From Mesobacillus boroniphilus JCM 21738 (lineage in GTDB: Bacteria > Bacillota > Bacilli > Bacillales > Cytobacillaceae), in contig NZ_BAUW01000002.1 in NCBI RefSeq assembly GCF_000517385.1, positions 62,001-126,000 on the forward strand: a DNA stretch of 64,000 nt, given 5' to 3'. The number at the start of each line of letters is the position of its first letter. Positions within the stretch are counted from its first letter, which is position 1. Below are positions 20,617 through 31,288 of the stretch, piece by piece. The notes beneath the pieces are model-generated. The model was not told the origin of the DNA, ran no database searches, and saw only the letters and a program-made list of their open reading frames with translations. A program made the position numbers and the translations under genes.

Positions 20617-21392
20617 ATGTTAAATAAAATGAATCCGTGGAAGAAGGATCAAAATCCTTCCAGTTTCGGTGATCGCGTACTTCAAATTAAAGACCATGAA
20701 GTCCCTTCCCATGTTGCCATTATCATGGATGGTAATGGGCGCTGGGCCAAAAAACGCGCTTTGCCCCGGGTTGCTGGCCATCATGAAGGCATGAAGGTTG
20801 TCCGCAAAATAACCAAGCTGGCCAATGAGCTTGGTGTTAAGGCACTAACTGTCTATGCTTTCTCTACTGAAAACTGGAAAAGGCCCAAAATGGAAGTTGA
20901 TTTCCTGATGAAGCTGCCAGAAGAATTCCTTGGCACTTTCCTTCCTGAATTAATAGAAGAAAATGTCCGTGTTGAAATGATTGGATATATGGATGAACTT
21001 CCAGAGCATACGAAAAGGGCAGTTGGAAAAGCGATGGAAGATACAAAGAATAATACCGGCCTTGTCCTGAACTTTGCCCTTAACTATGGCAGTCGGGCAG
21101 AAATCATTGACGGTGTTAAAAGAGTCATGGATGATGTTAAAAATGGTAATATTACGAGAGTGAGCTGAACGAGGAAGTCTTCTCTTCTTATCTCATGACA
21201 AAGAATTTGGATGATCCTGACCTGTTAATCAGGACAAGTGGTGAAATCCGCTTAAGCAATTTTATGCTTTGGCAGCTGGCATACACTGAGTTCTGGTTTA
21301 CTGATGTATTGTGGCCGGATTTTGATGAAGAACATTTTGTCGAAGCAATTGAAGCATTCCAGGGCCGACAACGGCGTTTTGGAGGAGTATAA
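20617..21392 (+). CDS. uppS: Undecaprenyl diphosphate synthase, frameshifted
   Basis: A cis-prenyltransferase that makes the C55 lipid carrier for peptidoglycan and teichoic acid. Motifs in order: [41 protein letters not shown], then, past the break, [43 protein letters not shown]. The frame is lost between about 21157 and 21165 (ACGAGAGTGAGC) by one missing base; the repaired text reads [16 protein letters not shown]. Length is about 258 residues, as in B. subtilis. The gene is essential, so a real frameshift is unlikely. Confidence 0.93.
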
Positions 21393-21411
21393 AGAAGGTG
21401 TGAATAATTAG

Positions 21412-22200
21412 ATGAAGCAGAGAGTCATTACAGCAGTCATAGCAGCGGCTGTTTTTCTTCCAATCGTTATTTTGGGAGGCTGGCCATTCATTGCAATGGT
21501 TTACCTAATAGCTTCCGTAGCTTTATATGAAGCACTCAAGATGAAGCAATTAAAGCTCTTCTCCGTTCCGGGGATCCTTTCTTTGTTATTATTATGGATT
21601 TTCTTGATTCCCGATCAATATAGTGGCTTTCTCAATGAAATAGATTATACAAAACTGGATTTTTTTCTTTCTTGGAGTTCTTTTATTTCTGACGTATACG
21701 GTCATAACTAAAAATCGCTTCACTTTTGAGGAAGTTGCTTTTTCAATCATGTCTACACTTTATGTCGGACTTGGTTTTATTTCTTCATTGAAACTAGAGA
21801 ATCTGGCCTAATATATGTATTTTATTCGCTATTCATAATATGGGCTACCGATTCAGGAGCCTATTTTATCGGACGGGCAATTGGCAAACATAAGCTTTGG
21901 CCAGAAATCAGTCCGAACAAGACAACAGAAGGCTTTTTTGGAGGAATAGTTTCTGCACTTATAGTAGCCGTGCTGTTCAGCGTGTTGGGAGATATGAAAG
22001 TACCGACATTAATCCTGCTTATGGCGACAGCATTTTTGTCTGTGTTTGGCCAAATAGGAGACCTTGTTGAGTCAGCACTAAAACGACATTACAATGTTAA
22101 GGATTCAGGGAACATTCTTCCGGGCCATGGAGGCATGCTTGACCGCTTTGACAGCCTGTTGTTTGTCTGGCCATTAATTCATTTATTCCATTTGTTATAA
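21412..22200 (+). CDS. cdsA: Phosphatidate cytidylyltransferase, two compensating frameshifts
   Basis: A polytopic membrane enzyme making CDP-diacylglycerol. The C-terminal family signature is complete (SALKRHYNVKDSGNILPGHGGMLDRFDSL). Reading is frame 1 to about 21667, then the next frame for about 120 bases (FLGVLLFLTYTVITKNRFTFEEVAFSIMSTLYVGLGFIS), then frame 1 again from about 21785 (IETRESGLIYVFYSLFIIWATDSGAYFIGRA). One extra T in a seven-T run and one lost T near 21784 explain this. Net length about 262 residues is normal. Confidence 0.92.
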
Positions 22201-22308
22201 TGGAGCCGTCAAGGTTGTTATTCATAGGTCAAAAACTGATAAAACCACTGAATTTTGATTATACCGGGTACATACCGTTTCCCGTTAGAGATATTAGGAG
22301 TGAAATTT

Positions 22309-23449
22309 GTGAAAAGAATCAGTTTGTTAGGAGCGACAGGATCGATTGGAATCCAAACGCTTGATGTTATTAGGGAGCACCCTGAGGAGTTCAAGCTAGT
22401 ATCAATGTCTGCTGGCAGGAACGTGGAACTTACCAGGAAAATTATATCTGAATTTTTGCCAGAACTGGTTTCTGTGCAAGAGAAAGACGATGCTGAACGG
22501 TTAAAGTCAGATTTTCCACAGGTGAAGATTGTATACGGACAAGAGGGACTCAAAGAAGCAGCAGTTTTTCATAAGTCGGATATACTGGTAAATGCAGTTC
22601 TTGGAAGTGTTGGGTTAAACCCGACGCTAGAGGCAATCAGATCCGGAAAGACGATTGCGATTGCGAATAAGGAAACGCTTGTCACTGCTGGCCATATCGT
22701 GATGGAAGAGGCAAAGCGTCATAACGTGCCGATCCTTCCAGTTGACAGTGAGCACTCTGCGATTTTTCAGGCCTTGCAGGGTGAAAAAGAAAAAAATATT
22801 GAGAGACTGATACTCACGGCATCGAGGAAGCTTCAGAGATAAGACCAGGGAAGAACTTCAGGGCGTTACCAAAGCAGATGCATTGAACCACCCTAACTGG
22901 TCGATGGGAGCAAAAATTACGATTGATTCCGCATCGATGATGAATAAAGGATTAGAAGTCATAGAGGCGCATTGGCTATTCTCTCTCCCTTATGAAGATA
23001 TTTCTGTCATCCTCCATCGCGAAAGTATCATTCATTCGATGGTAGAATTCCATGACACGAGTATTATGGCCCAATTAGGAACACCAGATATGAAAGTGCC
23101 AATTCAATACGCTCTTACATACCCAGACAGGCTTCCGATAGTTTCGGGAAAAAGACTGAATTTGGCGGAAGTTGGCCGTCTTCACTTTACAGAAATGGAT
23201 TTCGACCGGTTTCGCTGCCTGAAGTTTGCTTATGAAGCTGGTCGGGCGGGTGGCACAATGCCTGCGGTAATGAATGCAGCTAATGAAGCAGCGGTAGCCG
23301 CCTTTTTGGACGACAGAATCACTTTCCTTCAAATTGAAGACTTGATAGATAGAGCATTGGAAAACCATAGCATCATAGAAAATCCTGACCTTGAAACGAT
23401 TCAAGAGGTTGACAAAGAGACAAGAAGGTATGTAAAGTCACTACTATAA
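22309..23449 (+). CDS. dxr: 1-deoxy-D-xylulose 5-phosphate reductoisomerase, frameshifted
   Basis: The second enzyme of the MEP isoprenoid pathway. I chose GTG 22309 ([19 protein letters not shown]), 10 bases after ATTAGGAG. The NADPH site is GATGSIG; catalytic-domain motifs are [49 protein letters not shown] and [14 protein letters not shown]. The frame breaks near 22824, where GCATCGAGGAAGC lacks two G relative to the expected [14 protein letters not shown]. Repaired length is about 380 residues. The break removes the catalytic flap that all Dxr proteins carry, so it is probably a sequence error. Confidence 0.93.
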
Positions 23450-23500
23450 ATTTAAGTCTCAAGAGTGGATTCTTATCCTATTAAAAGGTGGTTAGAAAAT

Positions 23501-24763
23501 TTGAATACAGTTATTGCCTTTATCGTCATTTTTGGCGCCCTGGTATTCTTTCATGAACTTGGGCACTTGATTTTCGCCAAACGAGCAGGTATTCTCTGCC
23601 GTGAATTTGCAATTGGATTTGGTCCAAAGGTCTTTTCTTTCAAGAAAAATGAAACGACTTATACCATCCGCCTCCTTCCAATCGGAGGGTTTGTCAGAAT
23701 GGCTGGCGAAGATCCTGAAATGATTGAGATCAAGCCAGGGCATAGAATAGGATTGCTTTTTAACAAGAGTGAAGAAGTTCAAAAAATCATTCTGAATAAT
23801 AAGGAAAAGTATCCTGATTCACGTATAGTTGAAGTGGAAAGAGCCGACATTGAACGCGAACTTTTTATTAAAGGTTATGAAGAAGGGGAGGACGACAGCA
23901 AGCTGACAACCTTCCCAATCAGTAAAACAGCGGTTCTTGTCGAGAACGGGGTAGAGACCCAGATTGCACCATTTGACCGGCAATTCGGTTCCAAAACGCT
24001 CGGACAAAGAACAATGGCAATCTTCGCTGGGCCGATGATGAATTTCATCTTGGCAATGGTCATTTTCATCATCCTTGCTTTGTTCCAGGGAATCCCTTCG
24101 AACGAACCTGAGTTAGGTAAGCTTACTCCAGATGGAAGTGCGCTCAAGGCAGGACTTCAAGAAGGGGATGTTGTCAACAGCATTGAAGGATCAGAAGTCT
24201 CGACCTGGCAGGATGTTGTTGAAATTATCCGCAAAAACCCAGGAAATGAACTGAACTTCTCGATTGTACGTGATGGAGAGAGTATGGAGGTTCCGGTTAC
24301 ACCAGTGACACAAGATGTTGAAGGGGAGAAAATCGGATTGATCGGTGTATACAACCCGGTGGAAAAATCACCGCTAAAGTCACTTACCTACGGTGTGAAG
24401 GAAACTTATTTCTGGACAATAGAAATATTCTCAATGCTAGGGAAATTGTTGACCGGCCAATTTTCGATAGATGCATTATCAGGACCGGTGGGCATTTATG
24501 TCTCAACTGACACGGTTGCCAAATCCGGTATCTTCTATCTTATGAAATGGGCCGCGATCTTAAGCATCAACCTGGGAATCATGAATCTCCTGCCATTCCC
24601 GGCACTTGATGGCGGCAGGTTGACCTTCTTTGCGGTTGAAGCGCTAAGAGGAAAACCAATCGACAAACAAAAGGAAGGAATGGTCCACTTTGTTGGCTTT
24701 GCATTATTAATGCTGCTGATGCTGGTGGTCACCTGGAATGATATTCAAAGATTCTTCTTGTAA
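23501..24763 (+). CDS. rasP: Site-2 intramembrane metalloprotease RasP/RseP
   Basis: An S2P protease that completes regulated cleavage of anti-sigma factors such as RsiW. The zinc site FFHELGHL is in the first membrane helix, a PDZ domain spans about residues 195-280 (DGSALKAGLQEGDVVNSIEG), and the third-motif Asp is in LLPFPALDGGR. I favour TTG 23501 (MNTVIAFIVIFGALVFF) with AAAGGTGG upstream; an earlier GTG (23465) in frame would add 12 residues before the first helix. About 420 residues, intact. Confidence 0.93.
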   Translation: MNTVIAFIVIFGALVFFHELGHLIFAKRAGILCREFAIGFGPKVFSFKKNETTYTIRLLPIGGFVRMAGEDPEMIEIKPGHRIGLLFNKSEEVQKIILNNKEKYPDSRIVEVERADIERELFIKGYEEGEDDSKLTTFPISKTAVLVENGVETQIAPFDRQFGSKTLGQRTMAIFAGPMMNFILAMVIFIILALFQGIPSNEPELGKLTPDGSALKAGLQEGDVVNSIEGSEVSTWQDVVEIIRKNPGNELNFSIVRDGESMEVPVTPVTQDVEGEKIGLIGVYNPVEKSPLKSLTYGVKETYFWTIEIFSMLGKLLTGQFSIDALSGPVGIYVSTDTVAKSGIFYLMKWAAILSINLGIMNLLPFPALDGGRLTFFAVEALRGKPIDKQKEGMVHFVGFALLMLLMLVVTWNDIQRFFL

Positions 24764-24793
24764 GTAATCATATTCGTCGTTGGCAAAATTAAC

Positions 24794-24828
24794 TTCCTGC
24801 CCGGACTGCATCGGGCAGGAACATTGTT
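24794..24828 (+). terminator. Hairpin between rasP and the proS remnant
   Basis: A perfect 10-bp stem TTCCTGCCCG / CGGGCAGGAA with an 8-base loop. The following bases (CATTGTTTAT) are only moderately T-rich, so termination may be weak. It ends almost exactly where the proS remnant begins. Confidence 0.5.
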
Positions 24829-25762
24829 TATACATACATGCTCCATTGAAGAAGTTTCTTCCTTCCTCAATGTAGAGTCTAAAGATTGCATCGAATCTTT
24901 GCTTTTCAAAGAAGATGATCGCTATGTGCTTGTATTAGTGCGTGGAGACCATGATGTGAACGATATAAAATTGAAGAATCACTTTGAGGCTTCAGTTGTT
25001 GAACTTGCAGATACAAGGACGACGAAGGAGGTTCTGGGCTGCTCAGTTGGCTCTATTGGGCCGGTCGGAGGAAATAGCGTTGAGGTAATCGCAGACAATG
25101 CCGTGCAGGCAGTGGTCAATGGAGTTTGCGGAGAAAATGAAGAATATTACCATTTTACAAATGTCAATCCTGAACGCGACTTCAAGGTTTTAGCCTATAC
25201 CTACCTGCGCTTCATCAAAGAAGGAAATCCTTCTCCAGATGGGCTGGGAACAATTGTCTTCGCCAAAGGCATTGAAGTCGGACATGTATTCAAGCTTGGC
25301 ATTAGATATAGTAAGGCAATGAATGCCGAGATCCTTGATGAAAATGGAAGAAAAAAGCCGATGATCATGGGCTGCTATGGAATTGGCGTATCCCGGACAA
25401 TGGCTGCTGTAGCAGAACAATTCAATGATGAAAACGGCCTAGTATGGCCAACCAACATTTCACCATTCGATGTCCATCTCATTGCGGTGAACATGAAAGA
25501 CAGCGCCCAGGCAGAATTGGCTCAAGAGCTTTACACAAGCCTGCAGGCAGCAGGAATGGAAGTACTCATGGATGACCGCCAAGAAAGACCTGGAGTGAAA
25601 TTCGCAGATTCAGACCTGATTGGTTTGCCTGTAAGAGTTACAGTCGGCAAGAAAGCCGGCGAAGGAATCGTCGAAGTGAAAATCCGTAAAAACGGCGAAA
25701 TGCAGGAAGTGCAAAAAGACGATTTGGCAGTTATTTTGAAGAATATTTTAAAAGAACTATAA
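24824..25762 (+). pseudogene. proS: Prolyl-tRNA synthetase, 5'-truncated remnant
   Basis: About 312 residues matching the C-terminal 55 % of bacterial ProS. Present are most of the YbaK-like Ala-editing insertion ([39 protein letters not shown]), the return to the class II core with motif 3 ([18 protein letters not shown]) and the anticodon-binding domain ([33 protein letters not shown]). Missing are about 250 N-terminal residues with class II motifs 1 and 2, so it cannot aminoacylate. No ATG or Shine-Dalgarno exists; the open frame merely begins at a TTG. Either a deletion of about 750 bases or an assembly gap closed wrongly. ProS is essential unless a second copy exists. Confidence 0.9.
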
Positions 25763-25771
25763 TTTTAGACA

Positions 25772-25798
25772 GCGGATCCTAACAGGGTCCGCTTTTTT
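25772..25798 (+). terminator. Intrinsic terminator after proS
   Basis: Stem GCGGATCC / GGGTCCGC (one U-G pair), then TTTTTT. The remaining bases to polC (25799-26093) are AT-rich; TATAAT at 25991 and TACAAT at 26023 lack a convincing -35. Confidence 0.88.
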
Positions 25799-26093
25799 GG
25801 CGATTTTCAAATCCACCTGATTTATAGTCGCATAAAAATTAATAATGCGCCCATAAACAAGAAATCCTCCAAGTTATCGTCATAATAAAGTTCACGATGG
25901 AAATTCCTTAAAAGTGTTATCGGCACGTATGCATCGAATTCGCCTTAAATGGTAATATCAAACACAGGTAACGGGACATTCATTTTATGTTATAATAACC
26001 TTTGCTATTAATCACGTTTTGATACAATTAAACAAACGGGCAATTTGGCCCGATAGATAGAATTTAAGCTTTTCAGATGGGAGAGAAATAACC

Positions 26094-29000
26094 ATGGGTG
26101 ATCTTTCTTCAGGGAAAAAAGAAAGATTTCAGCTCCTGCTGCAACAGCTGCAGCTAACAGAAGATGTAATTGTCACTCATTTTCAAAATGCTGAAATTGA
26201 CAGGGTAGTGATTGAAAAACAGGCAAGGAAATGGCATTTCTTTTTTCAGTTTGAAAGAATCGTTCCTTGTCAGCTGTATAACACATTCAGAGGCAAGCTG
26301 GAACAAACTTTCTCACATATCGCGAAAATATCATACTCGGCAAGAGTACTTGAACAGGCAATCAGTGACCAGGAAATCCTTGATTACTGGAAATCTTGCA
26401 TCAAAGAAATAGATGGCATCGCGCCTCCATTGTTAAAGCTCCTGAATGAACAAGTTCCACAAATACAGGGAACAAAAATCATTTTAACAGCAAGAAATGA
26501 AGCTGAAGGACTTGCGCTTAAGCGTAAATACGGAGGCGTTATTGCTGAAATCTACCAAAGCTTCGGTTTTCCGTTGCTGACGATTGATACGGTCGTAAGT
26601 GAAGAAAGCTCTTCAGATGAATATGAAAAATTCATGAAGGCAAAAGAGAAGGAAGACCAGGAACGCGGTCTGATGGCAATGATCGAGATGCAGAAGAAGG
26701 AAGCTGAACAAGCAAGGGAGATGGATCTCCGCAGGATGGCCCTGTTAATATTGGGCTTACGATTAAGGACGATGCTGACTTCCGCAAACTTGAAGACATC
26801 GTTGATGAAGAACGCCGCGTAGCCGTTGAGGGCTATGTATTCTTTGCCGAAACGAAAGAACTTCGCAGCGGCAGGACTCTTTTAACATTTAAAATTACTG
26901 ATTACACAAGCTCTATCATGGTAAAAATGTTCTCGCGCGATAAAGAAGACGCTGCTATTTACCAGCGTGTTTCAAAAGGAATGTGGCTAAAGGTAAGAGG
27001 AAGCATCCAGAACGACACATTCGTCCGCGATCTTGTCATGATTGGAAATGATGTAAATGAAATCAAACCTAAAGGAAGAATTGATTCAGCGCCTGAAGGC
27101 GAAAAAAGAGTCGAACTTCACCTTCATTCACCAATGAGTCAAATGGACGCGGTGACTCCTGTCAGCGCACTGGTTGCCCAGGCAGCAAAGTGGGGTCACA
27201 AAGCTGTGGCCATCACGGACCATGCAGTCGTGCAATCCTATCCGGAGGCCTTTGGGGCAGGAAAGAAAAATGATATTAAGATTCTGTACGGTGTGGAAAT
27301 AAACCTTGTTGATGATGGTGTGCCGATTGCCTATAATGACGCGCACAGAGTGCTGGCAGACGATACGTATGTCGTATTCGACGTCGAAACAACAGGTCTG
27401 TCAGCTGTATACGATACCATCATTGAACTTGCGGCTGTTAAAATCCGCGGCGGAGAAATCATCGACCGGTTCGAGTCATTCGCAAACCCGCATCACCGTT
27501 TGTCCGCGACGACCATCAACCTTACCGGGATTACCGATGACATGGTCCGTAATGCACCCGAAGTAAGTGAAGTGCTGCAAAAGTTCCATGAATGGACAGG
27601 CGATAGTGTCCTTGTTGCCCACAACGCATCATTCGATATGGGCTTCCTGAATGTAGGCTATAAGAAAATTGGATTTGGCAAAGCGCCAAATCCGGTTATT
27701 GATACACTCGAACTTGGCCGTTTCCTTTATCCAGACCTGAAGAACCACAGATTGAATACTCTGGCCAAAAAATTCGATATTGAATTGACACAGCATCACC
27801 GTGCGATATACGATGCCGAGGCTACTGGTTATCTATTGCTCCGGATGCTGAAGGATGCTGCTGAAAAAGGGCTTGAATATCATGACCAGCTGAATGACAA
27901 TATGGGCCAGGGTAAAGCCTACCAGCGCGCGCGTCCTTACCATGCAACATTGCTGGCTCAGAATGAAGTTGGCATGAAAAATATCTTCAAATTAGTATCA
28001 ATAGCACATATTGATTACTTTTACCGAGTGCCACGAATCCCGAGGTCTGTTCTAAATAAACACTGTGAAGGCATCTTGATAGGATCGGGCTGTGACAAAG
28101 GTGAAGTTTTTGAAGGCATGATGCAAAAAGGGCCAGAAGAGGTCGAAGAAGCAGCACAGTTTTATGACTATCTCGAAGTCCATCCCAAGGCTGTTTACGC
28201 ACACTTGCTCGAGCTGGAACTAGTGCGGGACCAGAAGGCACTTGAGGATATCATTAACAATATCGTCAAGCTCGGGGAGAAGCTGGAACTGCCAGTAGTT
28301 GCTACAGGCAATGTTCACTACCTGAACGAAAATGATAAAATATACCGCAAAATCCTGGTCAATTCCCAGGGCGGCGCCAACCCGCTGAACCGTCATGAGC
28401 TTCCTGATGTGCATTTCAGGACAACAAATGAAATGCTTGATGCCTTTAAGTTTCTTGGAGAAGAAAAGGCAAAAGAGATTGTTGTGGAAAATACAAACAA
28501 GATTGCTGACATGATCGATGTCATCAAGCCAATCAAGGATGATCTTTACACGCCGAAAATTGAAGGCGCAGATGAAGAAATGCGCAGCATGAGCTATGGA
28601 ATGGCCCGGAGTATTTACGGGGACGACCTTCCCGGAATCGTTGAGGCGCGTCTTGAAAAAGAATTGAAAAGTATAATAGACAACGGGTTTGCGGTTATCT
28701 ACCTGATTTCTCATAAACTTGTAAAAAAATCATTAGATGACGGCTATCTTGTAGGTTCACGTGGATCGGTAGGATCTTCCTTTGTAGCGACAATGACGGA
28801 AATCACCGAGGTTAATCCACTTCCGCCGCACTATGTATGTCCTAAGTGCAAAAAATCAGAGTTCTTCAACGATGGATCAGTCGGTTCAGGATTTGACCTT
28901 CCCGACAAGGACTGTCCGGATTGCGGAATTAGATATAAAAAAGACGGCCATGACATTCCGTTTGAGACCTTCCTTGGTTTCAAAGGGGACAAGGTTCCTG

Positions 29001-30416
29001 ATATCGATTTGAACTTCTCGGGTGAATATCAGCACGTGCACATAACTATACAAAAGTATTGTTCGGGGAGGAATATGTTTACCGCGCGGGAACGATTGGC
29101 ACTGTCGCAGATAAGACGGCCTATGGGTATGTGAAAGGTTACCAGGGCGATAATAACCTGCAGCTTCGCGGTGCAGAAATCGACCGTCTTGCATCTGGCT
29201 GTACCGGTGTAAAACGGACGACTGGCCAGCACCCCGGCGGAATCATCGTTGTTCCGGATTACATGGACATTTTTGATTTTTCGCCAATCCAGTTCCCTGC
29301 AGACAGCAGCACATCCGAATGGAAAACAACCCATTTTGATTTCCATTCAATTCACGATAACTTGTTGAAGCTGGATATTTTAGGGCACGATGATCCAACA
29401 GTGATCAGGATGCTTCAGGATTTAAGCGGGATCGACCCAAAGACAATCCCGACTGACGACCCTGAAGTCATGAAGATTTTCAGCGGGACAGAATCTATTG
29501 GTGTGACTGAACAACAAATCATGTCGAAGACTGGTTCATTGGGTATTCCGGAATTCGGTACGCGATTTGTTCGCCAGATGCTTGAGGATACCAAGCCAAC
29601 GACATTCTCGGAGCTCGTACAGATATCGGGTCTTTCCCATGGTACGGATGTTTGGCTCGGAAATGCGCAGGAATTGATCCATAATAATATCTGTAACCTT
29701 AGCGAAGTAATCGGCTGCCGTGATGATATCATGGTATATCTGATTTACCAGGGACTTGAGCCGGCATTTGCTTTTAAGATCATGGAATCGGTCCGTAAAG
29801 GTAAAGGCCTCACAGATGAAATGGAAGAAGAAATGCGCAAGAATAAAGTGCCGGAATGGTATATCGATTCTTGTAAAAAGATCAAGTACATGTTCCCTAA
29901 AGCCCACGCGGCTGCTTATGTTTTGATGGCAGTGAGGATTGCGTATTTCAAAGTGCATCATCCGCTTATGTATTATGCGGCATACTTCACGGTCAGGCAG
30001 ATGACTTCGACGTCGATGCAATGGTCCGTGGTTCAGAGAGCATCCGGGCAGTAATTGAGGAAATCAACGCTAAGGGTCTTGAAGCTTCAACCAAAGAGAA
30101 GAACTTGATGACCGTCATGGAACTTGCGCTGGAAATGTGTGAGCGTGGATTTGCCTTCGCTAAAGTCGATCTTTACAAATCGAGCGCGTCGGAATTCATC
30201 ATCGAAGGCGATAAGCTGATTCCGCCGTTTAATGCGATACCAGGACTAGGGACTAACGCGGCGATTAATATCGTTAAAGCGCGTGGGGAAGGAGAATTCC
30301 TGTCTAAGGAAGACCTTCAGCAGCGCGGTAAGATCTCAAAAACTATTCTTGAATACCTGGACAACCATGGCTGCCTTGAGGGCATGCCAGACCAGAACCA
30401 GTTATCATTGTTCTAA
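26094..30416 (+). CDS. polC: DNA polymerase III PolC, three frameshifts
   Basis: The Gram-positive replicative polymerase. Domains in order: N-terminal region (to about 26720), OB fold (26740-27090), PHP domain ([19 protein letters not shown]), inserted DnaQ-type exonuclease ([21 protein letters not shown]), zinc-binding segment (CPKCKKSEF...CPDCG), palm ([12 protein letters not shown]), then the thumb/fingers and C-terminal domain. Each break is one lost base: near 26725; near 29033 (CAGCACGTGC, should read CAGCCACGTGC); near 29996 (CAGGCAGATG, should read CAGGGCAGATG). Repaired length about 1441 residues matches PolC. Three independent breaks in an essential gene point to sequencing error. 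Confidence 0.95.
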
Positions 30417-30454
30417 TTTAACTTTTGGAAAGGTAAGCTAGAACTGCCGTTTGT

Positions 30455-30483
30455 TTGCAATAAATATCTGGTTATGTTATATT
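30455..30483 (+). promoter_or_regulatory. Sigma-A promoter for the rimP-nusA-infB operon
   Basis: TTGCAA (30455-30460) and TATATT (30478-30483) are spaced by 17 bases. Transcription from here would cross the hairpin at 30519-30548 before reaching rimP at 30619. Confidence 0.65.
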
Positions 30484-30518
30484 TTTATTGGAAATACTAA
30501 GGATATCTCTGGCAGATG

Positions 30519-30548
30519 AGAGTGGGGCAACCCGCTCTTTCTTATTTG
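30519..30548 (+). terminator. Leader hairpin with terminator features before rimP
   Basis: Stem AGAGTGGG / CCCGCTCT (one U-G pair) capped by GCAA, followed by the T-rich TTCTTATTTG. It lies 35 bases downstream of the promoter -10 box, so it could act as an attenuator of the nusA operon as well as a barrier to polC readthrough. Confidence 0.65.
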
Positions 30549-30618
30549 TTAGGCACTTTTACGGGGTTAAAAACCAAATAGTGATTAAGTAATGAGGTTG
30601 TGTCAAAGGAGGGATTTT

Positions 30619-31088
30619 ATGAGCAAGGTTACCGAAGTTGTGGAAGAGCTAGTAACTCCCATCTTAAATGAAAACGAACTAGAATTGGTAGACATCGAAT
30701 ATGTCAAAGAAGGAAAGAACTGGTTCCTGCGCGTATACATTGATAAGGACAACGGAATTGATATCGAAGAATGCGGCATCGTCAGTGAGCGCCTTAGCGA
30801 AAAGCTCGATGCCATTGATCCAATCCCGCATAACTACTTTTTGGAAGTCTCCTCACCAGGTGCAGAACGTCCGCTGAAAAAGGAGAAAGATTATCAAAAA
30901 GCAATCGGAAAGAATGTCTTCATTAAGACCTATGAACAATCGATGGGGAAAAGGCTTTTGAAGGGGTCTTGACTGATTACAATGGGGGAACTGTCACTGT
31001 CGAAGTGAAGATAAAAACTCGCAAGAAAACAGTCGTCATCCCATTTGATAAGATTGCAAGCGCGAGACTCGCCGTCACTTTTTCATAA
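30619..31088 (+). CDS. rimP: Ribosome maturation factor RimP, frameshifted
   Basis: The 30S maturation factor (YlxS). ATG 30619 has AAGGAGG upstream. Conserved parts: [65 protein letters not shown]. The frame breaks near 30937 (GAACAATCGATGG, expected GAACCAATCGATGG), after which the SH3-like C-terminal domain continues ([43 protein letters not shown]) to 31088. Repaired length is 156 residues, the same as B. subtilis. Confidence 0.92.
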
Positions 31089-31288
31089 TCTGTCCAGAAA
31101 ATATCTTCTAGTTAATTAATCGAAGGATCGTTTCGGACCTGTTGTTTTTAAGCGAAAGTTCAAGCACGCTTAAACATATTCCTTCCCTTTGTGCAGGTGA
31201 AAACTTTTAAGGTTTGACTGGTGGACGAGGCAGAGTTTCGAAAAGAGCCTTACAAAGTAGGGTAGTAAAAAAGGGGGATTTATATCTC

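Noticed and set aside
24824-25762. A stand-alone Ala-tRNA(Pro) editing protein (ProX/YbaK-like)
   Set aside because: The ORF continues into class II motif 3 and the anticodon-binding domain of ProS and has no start signals, so it is a truncated ProS.
29059-30054. Separate DNA polymerase genes in the polC region
   Set aside because: The pieces are consecutive parts of one PolC, each joined by one restored base; none has its own start signals.
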